The position numbers and the translations under genes were made by a program. Shown in pieces: positions 9,367-17,368 of a DNA stretch of 20,080 nucleotides (position 1 is its first letter; every line of letters begins with the position of its first letter). The DNA comes from Elysia marginata (taxonomy: Eukaryota > Mollusca > Gastropoda > Plakobranchidae), in assembly GCA_019649035.1 (NCBI GenBank), contig BMAT01013603.1:99939-120018 (forward strand), given 5' to 3'. Below the pieces are notes generated by a model that was not told the DNA's origin, did not search any database, and worked only from the letters and a program-made list of their open reading frames with translations.

Positions 9367-9463
9367 GTAGAGGCTAAATTCTTGGACAACTTTCAATTTT
9401 TTTGTAACTTTTGACGAAGACACTAGACAGCCAGATTCGTCTGTTGACAAACAGTTAATCGCT

Positions 9464-9471
9464 CCGGAAGT
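9464..9471 (+). promoter_or_regulatory. ETS/GABP-type site CCGGAAGT
   Basis: A perfect ETS core consensus about 300 bases upstream of the ADO start and 740 bases from the BIN3 start. ETS sites of this form are typical of bidirectional housekeeping promoters in animals. Function here is inferred only from motif and position. Confidence 0.4.
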
Positions 9472-9559
9472 AAACCTTTCGTTATTCGCACCTACTGGTT
9501 ATAACAAGACGAGACTCTTTAAAAAGACTATGCTCTTATTAGCCAGTGTTGTTAAACAA

Positions 9560-9721
9560 ATGAAAGAACTCTAGAAAGCATAGCGGTGCAATGTCTTCCT
9601 GGTCTTTTACATAAAACCATTGATAAAACTTGTCCAAAGACCTCAATTTACTAATTTAAAAAATTTTTACAAATATTTTAGTAGCTAACGAGCCCCAAAA
9701 GCTTAATAATACAAAATGTAA
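9560..9721 (+). promoter_or_regulatory. Short upstream ORFs before ADO, including a start-stop ATGTAA
   Basis: If transcription begins upstream of 9560, the ADO leader contains ATG at 9560-9562 (4 codons then TAG), ATG at 9591-9593 (7 codons then TAA) and ATG at 9716-9718 followed at once by TAA at 9719-9721. The last is a minimal start-stop element 50 bases before the ADO ATG. Its bases also form GTAAGT (9718-9723), a good splice-donor match. Whether the leader extends this far is unknown. Confidence 0.35.
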
Positions 9722-9771
9722 GTAGCCAGCTGTTGGTATTGAGAATAACTCGTCGTCAAACAAGCCAAACG

Positions 9772-10509
9772 ATGCCCAAGATGGCGACCCCCATTCAAAG
9801 ATTGGCCCATCTCTCCTACAAGATATTTGGAAGTCAATCCAATGATATAGTCACCAAAGACAAACTATATCCTCTTATACAGTCTATGAATGAAATAAAA
9901 GCTGGAGACTTAAATTTTGACCCTAATGAAGTCGTTACACGCGACGAGGCATTGAAAATGCGTGGAGATATGGCTCCAGTGACTGTCATGAATGTGCATC
10001 AAAATCGTCATTTTACAATGGCGGTTTTCATAGTCAAAACGGGAGGCAGTCTGCCTTTGCACGACCACCCAAATATGTTTGGACTTTTGAAAGTTATTAG
10101 CGGTTCTGTGAAAATTACTTCATACACCAAAGTTGATCCACAACCATTACCAAAGGATGTGCAGTTTCCAGGTGCACATTCACCTTATATTTTAACAGTG
10201 AAGAGGAACCAGGATGTTATTCTGGCCGACTCAGATCATTGCTGTTTTTTAAGCCCCTCAGAAGGAAATTTTCATGAAATCAAACCATTGACAGATGTTG
10301 CAGCGTTTCTTGATATTCTTGCACCACCCTATAATAGCATGGACAGAGAATGCAGCTATTATAAAGAACTTCCATTGCACTCCCCTGATCATGAGGACAT
10401 TTGTTGGCTCACAGAAATTTCTCATCCGAGATCCTACTGGTGTGATGTGTTAAACTATAAGGGGCCTTTATTAAATCCCATTGACTACAGTTCTGAAGAT
10501 TCCAGCTGA
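9772..10509 (+). CDS. ADO: 2-aminoethanethiol (cysteamine) / N-terminal cysteine dioxygenase, ADO family; complete, single exon
   Basis: This is a non-heme iron thiol dioxygenase of the PCO/ADO family. In animals ADO oxidises cysteamine to hypotaurine and adds O2 to N-terminal cysteines, which makes it an oxygen sensor feeding the Arg/N-degron pathway in the cytosol. The 245-residue frame opens with MPKMATPIQRL, close to the human start MPRDNMASLIQR. The cupin core has LPLHDHP (iron ligands His97 and His99) and GNFHEI (third ligand His168), followed by AAFLDILAPPY (178-187), a family signature. Cys194 and Tyr196 in DRECSYY match the human Cys220/Tyr222 cross-link pair. The frame is open upstream to a TAG at 9682 but has no in-frame ATG before 9772, so 9772 is chosen; the ATG at 9781 has the better context and could also start. 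Human ADO is 270 residues and also intronless. The mollusc-like copy is shorter in the loop between residues 120 and 150 and ends in an extra acidic/serine tail (YSSEDSS). Confidence 0.96.
   Translation: MPKMATPIQRLAHLSYKIFGSQSNDIVTKDKLYPLIQSMNEIKAGDLNFDPNEVVTRDEALKMRGDMAPVTVMNVHQNRHFTMAVFIVKTGGSLPLHDHPNMFGLLKVISGSVKITSYTKVDPQPLPKDVQFPGAHSPYILTVKRNQDVILADSDHCCFLSPSEGNFHEIKPLTDVAAFLDILAPPYNSMDRECSYYKELPLHSPDHEDICWLTEISHPRSYWCDVLNYKGPLLNPIDYSSEDSS
9778..9786 (+). promoter_or_regulatory. YY1-like motif AAGATGGCG over the second ADO methionine codon
   Basis: The bases match the YY1 core AANATGGCG, and the ATG inside it is the in-frame Met4 codon of ADO. YY1 sites often sit around translation starts with the ATG inside the motif. 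The same bases also give a strong initiation context for Met4 (A at -3, G at +4). Confidence 0.35.
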
Positions 10510-10965
10510 ACTTATTTTCTGACCTGTGCCAACTGCAATCACCATGTGGTACTAAAAAAAGTACTTGCCCTTTTCAATTCGATTCAATTCAGTCTTTATT
10601 CAATCAATGAAAATAATCAACATTTTGACATCTCAATGTTTACATAATTTAGTTAGTCACACAATACCAAGGTGCGCATTTCTGCACTGAGACATATTAT
10701 TATGATTGTCTGGAGTAGTGCAAATATAAAAAGACATGGTCAAGTCCAAAAAATTCAAATCTGAATAATACAAATCACAGGGGTTTTCTTAGTAAAATTA
10801 CTTACTGATTTTGATTCATTCAAGGTTTTTAAGATGCCTAATTTCTCTGGTCTAGTTGAATAATGTGTATTATAATATAAAGACAAAAATGTGTATGCTA
10901 TAAAAGCAACGATTGACTCACTGATTTATAAATATATTCCCAATAAAATGTTTGTTTACTTCCAG
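10510..10965 (+). other. ADO: Probable ADO 3' UTR with poly(A) signal at 10942-10947
   Basis: The first AATAAA after the ADO stop is at 10942-10947 and is followed by a GT-rich stretch (TGTTTGTTTACT), the usual downstream element. The UTR would be about 440-460 bases and would include the retroposon-like tail at 10575-10720. A later signal (AATAAA near 12893) could give a longer form. Confidence 0.5.
10575..10720 (-). mobile_element. Possible 3' end of a retroposon, minus orientation
   Basis: On the minus strand the sequence ends TTGAATAAAGACTGAATTGAATCG, an AATAAAG followed by short GAATT-type repeats, as at the tail of many non-LTR elements and SINEs. No 5' part or target duplication was found, so this is tentative. 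Confidence 0.3.
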
Positions 10966-11089
10966 TGGCTGGTTCCATATTAATAGTAATACTTACAGAT
11001 ACAATTTTGTTACCCGGTACATTATAATCTAAAGTACCAAATGTAAACTTCTCTTTTTAAAATTAGTACAGCTTCTATTATGTTACATG
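10966..11089. other. Short non-coding spacer
   Basis: AT-rich spacer between the ADO poly(A) region and the first right-hand MITE; one TACCCGGTAC palindrome-like word at 11011-11020. Confidence 0.4.
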
Positions 11090-11360
11090 GGTGAACTGGG
11101 GTAATCTCACCCCTAGAGCTACTATGGGCAATTCCACCCCCTCTTAACAGCTACATAGGACTTGTTAGAGCATGTTGGCTGTTACACAGGTTAGTAAGAA
11201 TCATTATTATTTATGAAAATTATTGTCAGGGAACCATGGGAAACAAAAATGCACAAAATGTTTTTAGTTACCCGGTACTTTCCCTTAAGCTGAAGAGAGC
11301 AGGGAATGGTGGGTGGAAATCCCCTAGAAAAAATTAAGTGTGGAATTACCCCATTTTACC
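11090..11360. mobile_element. 271-bp MITE-like element with 23-bp imperfect terminal inverted repeats
   Basis: The left end GGTGAACTGGGGTAATCTCA and the reverse complement of the right end GGTAAAATGGGGTAATTCCA match at 18 of 23 positions. Inside, GGGCAATTCCACCCC and GGGTGGAAATCCCC echo the ends. There is no coding capacity. The flanks (TTACAT left, TTACTT right) do not give a clear duplication, so the superfamily is open. Confidence 0.6.
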
Positions 11361-12282
11361 TTACTTTTGAATATATTCATCCTCAACATTGCCTAGGCAT
11401 CCATAAAAGATCAGAGCTTTTCTTTTTTCCCTTTCTTTTCTTGCTCATTTAGTTATATTTATATATAAAAAAAACTGTATACCGGTACCATAGTTAAAGG
11501 TTGGATGAGGCTGATTACAGAAATGTAAATAATATTACAATGTAGGCTGTAAGCAGAATTTTAATTCAATCTAGAAAAATTTACATGTACAATACTTGTA
11601 TAGTGTAACTGTAAGCGCAATCTGAGCTAACTTTGACTATGATGACCCAAAATATAATTTTGTTAAATTTGTTACTATAGGCAAAAAAGCTGGGGGGTTT
11701 TTTTCAGTTTAATTTTAAGGGGACCCTACCACTATTACCAGTACCATGGTATTTCTATCTAGTATACTTTTACAAGCCAGTATGGTTTGAATCCTCTTAC
11801 TCGTCTTAATTAGAAGTTTTTGTTTATTTGCAGGACATTTGATGTTGAATTATTTTTTGTTGAAATTAAGAACAAAAATGAACACATGTATACATTCTTT
11901 TCAAATGCCAGTCACAATGAAAAATGGCATTCAGACAGAATCATGCAATGGGAACTGTTTGTCACTGAAAGACCTGCTTCTTGTCAGTCTTGCTCAGATA
12001 GCGCAGGGGCAAACATTGAAGCACAAGCAAACCAAAACAAAACATGATTTCAGTATGTTTTTCCTGAGTGGCACTACTTTTATAATGGCAATGCAGCTTG
12101 TTGTATATTGTACAACCCTATTATATTTGGATACATCTATTTTGAACTCCACAGAAAAAAAATTTAACTGCGAGTTATCCAACTTATCCAATTGTATATA
12201 TCAGTACCGGTGCATATTGCAAATTTGGTAATCTGAACAGTGGAGACCATTATAACTCAAATCTTTTGGGAATTGACAAAAA
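11361..12282. other. No recognised gene; one weak exon candidate at 11834-12047
   Basis: AT-rich sequence. On the plus strand an acceptor-like TTTTTGTTTATTTGCAG ends at 11833 and is followed by an open frame to TGA at 12045 (about 70 codons, with DVELFFVEIKNKNEHMYTFF). I recognise no family, no upstream exon is evident, and a second frame over the same bases is also open for 130 codons, so chance is likely. Confidence 0.25.
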
Positions 12283-12773
12283 CTTAAGATTAAAGCCCAC
12301 CATCCACAATGCAGGCCTTGTAACACTTGTTGTGGTGGCCTCAAGAAATATGCCCACTAGCTACACAGCTTGACACAGGCTTTCCCAATTCATTCACCAT
12401 GGCCCCACTTAGTAAATTGAGCATTATTGGGGCGCGGGAGAAAATAAATTTTTTTTAATTGAACATGAACTTAAAAGTACACATGTTTGGTATTTTTCTG
12501 CATGAAAATTTTATGATGAATCTGAAATCAAATTTCAACTTTATTAACTTTTATATGCCCGATTTTTTTCTCCCCCAGTACCCTGGCCTCAAGGCTTGGC
12601 CTGAAATATCTGTCACCGACAGAATTTGAGAGGCCGCTTTGAGGTGGCCTTGAGGATCAGGATTTTGGTTGCGCAGACCAAATGAGGCTGCGTTCAGGCC
12701 AAATGAGGCCGTGTTCAGGCCACAAAAAGGCCAAACCTTAAGGGATGTCTGTGTAGTGGATGGTTATCTTAAG
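12283..12773. mobile_element. 491-bp element with inverted ends (CTTAAGAT..ACCATCCAC)
   Basis: The left end has CTTAAGAT (12283-12290) and ACCATCCAC (12299-12307). The right end, reverse complemented, reads CTTAAGATA-ACCATCCAC (12756-12773). The left copy has eight extra bases between the two blocks. The interior is rich in GGCCT words, with a 21-bp duplication at 12679-12720. It is probably a non-autonomous DNA transposon, but no family is recognised. Confidence 0.5.
12679..12720 (+). repeat. 21-bp tandem duplication
   Basis: CAAATGAGGCTGCGTTCAGG plus C at 12679-12699 is repeated at 12700-12720 with two substitutions. Confidence 0.85.
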
Positions 12774-13440
12774 ACTTAATAAGAGGATTTGATTTTTAAC
12801 TGAGGAATTCATTATATTCCATCAACTCATCTTTTATTATTTTACCACATGTAGTTCCTTGGCACACTGTATAACTATAAGCATCTCCCTCAATAAAAAA
12901 GATTGAACCTTTACTTTGAATTATAAATGAGTGTCTAACAGTAACAGTAACCAAGCTAAGGAGGAAAAAAAACCTTGCTTTGATAAGACTTTCAATTGTT
13001 TGAAATTCGATTTTTCAGACTTCAAAGTTGAATTTTGGAGGCTTCCACAATATTAAAATGTTAAAAATTTTTGGTTTTTGCAAACTGCACAGAGTAACCC
13101 TCTTGTGTATATATTGCCTGGTGGAGCATTCGTTTCTGCTGCCATGCAGATTGGTCCGATGTAGATACATACAAGTGGTCTGTGTATGTGGATTCAGAAG
13201 CAGAAACTGCATACTTTTCATCTGTGATGTTATTTAAAATGATAATGTGACAAGAGTAAGGCTTTAAATCTGTCATTTATGAGAGAGAACAAGTAATGGC
13301 ATTGTAACTATAAGGCGGCCTTAATTTTTGTTTTATGACACAAGAGACACTGCATACCATGGTGATAATCTATAATATCAAATGTAAACATTTCATTGGC
13401 TTATATATTATATTATGATAATGATAAGTATTTAGGTTAA
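12774..13440. other. No gene seen
   Basis: AT-rich non-coding sequence. Several overlapping frames of about 70 codons on both strands near 13015-13276 lack splice context and resemble no known protein. Confidence 0.5.
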
Positions 13441-13650
13441 CCCTTTGAGCCCATTAGACCAGTATAGCGGTCTAAATTTATTTTAGATACACCAACATAT
13501 TATATACTGTAAGGGATTCCCTCCTCACTACAGCTCAAACTGAAGGTTTGAAAATAACTCACAGAAGCTTCCCTGACCTTTTAAACGGAGATTTCACTTT
13601 CCTTTGCTTGGATTATAACAAGGAGTAGCTATGGCTCAGGGCTCAAAGGG
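13441..13650. mobile_element. 210-bp MITE with perfect 12-bp inverted ends, piggyBac-like
   Basis: CCCTTTGAGCCC at 13441-13452 and its exact reverse complement at 13639-13650 bound 210 bases. The left flank is TTAA (13437-13440), the piggyBac target duplication, and piggyBac-type ends start with CCC. The right flank is GCAA, so the duplication is decayed or absent. The interior has no coding capacity. Confidence 0.65.
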
Positions 13651-15529
13651 GCAATCTTGACCTTTTGGCTATTTTGCTCAGCTGTATGTGTAGGCCTATG
13701 TTGTTGTTTTTTTTTACTTTGAATAATATTTCTACTAATAGTGTACTACAAGTACTGGTATAGGTAATCTACATGAAGGTTCAGTTTGCTTTTGTTTTCC
13801 CCAACATAGTACATGTACACTCATTGGCTTTTTTTAAAAATCTTTTATGACAGCGGAAAGCTCTATGACCAATCTCGTTACTTTTCTGTTCTGCTAGTCA
13901 CACATGCTTAAATTGCTCAAAGTTAAGTATGTTTAATATGAAATCAATGACATTTCATTTTCAAGTCCACTTCTGCAGTGTGCACACTGCATTACTCTGA
14001 CTCTTTTTTTTTTAAATTGGACTGCACAGTGTAATATTTGTAGCAAAATATTTTTTTCTTTTACTCTGCATATATACATGGGCATGTATATAGATCTTTT
14101 GTGCAATCAGTCTCGAATCTATGATTTTATAATATATGCATTATCTTTCAAAATTCTGTTATCAAATCGTTTGTACAATGTAATAGATACTTGTCGCTTT
14201 AGTTCATCACAAACTTTTGGCTTTTATAGAGTTGTAGAAAACTTGACTTAGAACTTGATTTAGAAGTACTAGTTTTTGACTTGTAAAAGTTTACATTACC
14301 TCAGGTTTAAACTTTAAGGTATGCACCACAGTTACGTATGTATCATCCTTACCTCCACAGCATTTCATGCTAGAGTTACCGCCACACAACTGTATACTGT
14401 TATGTCTATGGGCCAATGCAAATGAAATGGATTTCGGAAGGGGAAGGGGTGAGGAGGGTCATGTTAAATACCTAGTTGTAGTACAGTAGTAGATGACAGT
14501 GCCATCAAAGCAGTGGGTTTTTTTTTTTTTTCGATGACTCCCTCTTACATTCCTTATGCGATTACATTAATAATAATATATGTATGTATACAGAGCGATT
14601 TTTCTTTTGGACCCAATTCTTTATATTTTGTCTTCAAGAGCCAAGTCAATATTACTTTAGCAGTAGAGATACATCGTAAAAATTACCCTTCATCACAGGT
14701 ACATGTATTACATGTATGTTATCGCTCAGAATTCTGCTTCAAATTCAAGTCAATTTCAGATGGAATACAAGTAGGCCTACATATAGTGGCCTACATGTAA
14801 TTAGTACTATTACGGTATACATTGTACTATATTCAGAGTTCTACATTCTGAGTGACTTTAAACAGAGTTCAGTATAGTATTCAGACGGAATGCAAGTATG
14901 TTGTAATAAATACTTCTACTGTATACAATACAGTATTTGGAGTTTTACTTAATGATTGAGCGTTGTTGATGTTATTTTCAGGGTACACACTTCATTATAG
15001 TACTTACCTTACTTGCTATTGGTTTCGCAACTAAGGAATGACATTTCACGGCAAAACCATCTCTGAACATTTTTAATTCGTCGGTTTTAATCTTTTAATT
15101 GTTTTTGAAAGATGCTTTCAAAATGTGTTTCTCACTGTAAGACTTTTATCCCTCTGTTGAAATAGTTTTTTTTAACCAGTTATTATTTAACATTACCATA
15201 CATCAATAGTTTTAACTCAAATCTTGCTTTTCTCATCTTGAACTCCTGTGCATGTATTACACCTTTGTTTCAAAGCTGTTGCAGCTATATACATGTATAA
15301 TTATAATGCAGACATCATGTTGTGGTTGATTTTCAGTCAATATTTTAAACTACATGTATGCCTACGTGTATAATGTTTGCATCATTAGGACTTTTTCATA
15401 CCAATACATTAACTTCCATCACAATGTAGCTTACATAAGAGTCTAGCTGCGTTATTTGGATACATTAAAAGCTGTTAAGTTTACGGCTGTGGAAAAATCA
15501 TATTGATACTGTATTTGTGATGTGAGTTA
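13651..15529. other. No gene seen
   Basis: Non-coding, with homopolymer T (14518-14531) and scattered palindromes: TACATGTA-type words at 14700-14720 and GTAGGCCTAC at 14771-14780. A 95-codon frame at 14513-14800 begins in the T run and has no protein-like features. Confidence 0.5.
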
Positions 15530-16189
15530 CAGTGGAATCCGCAAGAAGTCAACTCGCTTGAAGTCAACTCTCGGTTAAAGTCAACACTTTGCAACGGTCC
15601 CGTTTTTTTTCCTTCTTTATTTAAGTAACATTATTTCGCATTAAGTCAACAGCCTTGGACCTATTTTCGCTTAAAGTCAACACCTCGTGGTCAAATTGAA
15701 AGATAAAGAGAGACCCCATATGGGTCTTGGGAGAGACAAAGAGAAATAGCAGAGGTGGATGGGTGGGTGCTCTTTGTCTCCAATGATGATTCAAGACACA
15801 GCGTGCAGCGCTCGCTCGCCTGTCTGGGCCAACTGGCTAGTGGGGGGAAAGGGGGGAGGGAGGGGTTAGTACGGCTGGACAGAAGACAGTGACAGATGCT
15901 GATTGGTGCATTTCACCAATGGTTCTCCCACTCCTTCCCGTCTTGCCAAACCAGTGCGAACACAGTGTTCATGTGCACACCTACGCATTCCATCCCTCCA
16001 TGTGTCTACATCTAGGCTAAGCTAGCCTTCATCATTTCCCAGAGTACTAGTATGCTGCGCTCGTTGAATTAATCTAGTTCTTACATATGTTGCAACCCCC
16101 TCCCCCCATGAAATTGGATAAAGTCAACCTCGCTTAAAGTCAACACTTTTTTTCGGTCCCGAGGTGTTGACTTTATCCGGATTCCACTG
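15530..16189 (+). mobile_element. pogo/Tigger-like MITE, copy 2, TA target duplication
   Basis: The left end is TA-CAGTGGAATCCGCAAG and the right end, reverse complemented, TA-CAGTGGAATCCGGATAAA. TA flanks are at 15528-15529 and 16190-16191. The first 13 bases of each end match. AAGTCAAC occurs repeatedly near both ends (for example 15546, 15561, 15578, 15642, 15675 and near 16122, 16137), suggesting an array of transposase-binding sites. At 660 bases it has no transposase. The same family and orientation is seen at 5404-6268. Confidence 0.88.
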
Positions 16190-17094
16190 TACATGTTTTG
16201 CATATGGAAGATAGGGGATCAGTGAGAACCATTCTTTGAAAAAAAAATCAGGGAAAAGAATTTGAAGATTCCACATTTAAAAAGGCTAAAGAGATCACCA
16301 ACCCATCCTGCAGGCCAACATTTCATGGTCTTATGTTGGGTTATGATGAAACTGGACATTAACGTCAGGATAATCTCTCTCTTTTTTTTTATCAGTTTTT
16401 AGGACATTAACAGAAAGATAATTTCTTCAGATTAGATGTTCATGAACACTGAATGATCAATTTCCTTTCCCATTACCATTGCAGTCACCTGCCTCATCAT
16501 CAGGCTTGATATTTTCAATCTCATACTGTGAGGCATACTTGCTTTAGTTTTTCTAAACGTGTTTTGCTACATGTACAGATCCAACTCAGTAGTAGGATCT
16601 TGCAAATTGTGTAATTTTGTAAAATTCGTGTTGTATGCCTTTACTTTCCAAATGTTAGTATAGTTCAACTAATTGCAGCTTGCAAGTAACCTAAAGTCAA
16701 AGTAAGACTAATAGATCATGTTCAAAAATGCAGATGGAAATAGAATTTAAAGTTTTTGTCTTGGGGCACTTTTACAAGTGAATACCTTTACTTACTGAAG
16801 TAATAAATCTCTTACTAGGACCATTATTTGTAAATTATTTGCATGTTTTAAAAAACCATAGACCTACTGTACGTATGATAGTTATTATACAATGCAAAAA
16901 TAGTTGAACATGTATCAAGTCTGTTAGACCTGCTTTTTTTTTATTTTGTTAATTTTTTTTAAAAGCAGTATTGAATAAATGTAAACATATGTACGCAGAC
17001 TCTCTTTTTCTTTGTTTGTTATTTGAATGTCAGCATATAGGATGTGTGAATATTAAAGTAAAAGTACATACATGTATTTTAGACTCAGAATCAA
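16190..17094. other. No gene seen
   Basis: AT-rich non-coding sequence with T/A runs near 16380 and 16935-16965. No exon or repeat ends recognised. Confidence 0.5.
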
Positions 17095-17368
17095 TGGATT
17101 AGATTGGAGTGGATACCTGCATACCACTGAATAGCTTAGATTGGGGTGGATACATGCATACCCGGTACCGCCAAATAGCTTAGATTAGAGTGGAGACCTG
17201 CATACGCTCATTAGCTTGGAGTTGGAGTGGAGTTGATACCCTCACACCATTCAATAGCTTGGATTGGAGTGGATACTCGCATATCACTCAATAGCTTGGA
17301 TTGGAGTGGATGCATACCGCTCAATAGCTTGGACTGGAATAGAGACTTGCATACTCCCCAATAGCTTG
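17095..17368. repeat. Minisatellite, about 7 units of 33-44 bp
   Basis: Units start with (A/T)ATAGCTT-like words at 17130, 17174, 17210, 17253, 17290, 17323 and 17360, preceded by a partial unit. The core is AATAGCTTGGATTGGAGTGG then ATACCTGCATACC. Unit length varies by small indels. It is unrelated in sequence to the array at 732-1091. A 117-codon minus-strand frame over it is a product of the repeat. Confidence 0.88.

Larger units (their letters stand above)
8726..9771. promoter_or_regulatory. Shared ADO/BIN3 intergenic region (presumed bidirectional promoter)
   Basis: The interval separates two divergent start codons by 1,046 bases and contains the 5' UTRs and promoters of both genes. The left two thirds are dominated by CTAGAT/ATCTAG repeats. 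The right third (9400-9600) is less AT-rich, with several CpG and an ETS-like CCGGAAGT at 9464-9471. That makes 9400-9600 the best guess for the core promoter. No TATA box can be assigned confidently in such AT-rich DNA. Confidence 0.55.

Noticed and set aside
9733..9771. Extending ADO upstream to 9733
   Set aside because: The codon at 9733 is TTG, not ATG, and the added residues have no counterpart in ADO. The N-terminus matches human ADO from the ATG at 9772.
11839..12231. 130-codon plus-strand frame
   Set aside because: It overlaps another open frame in a different phase, is low in complexity and matches no known family. AT-rich chance frames of this size are expected occasionally.
14513..14800. 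95-codon frame
   Set aside because: It begins in a T homopolymer and shows no protein-like composition or splice signals.
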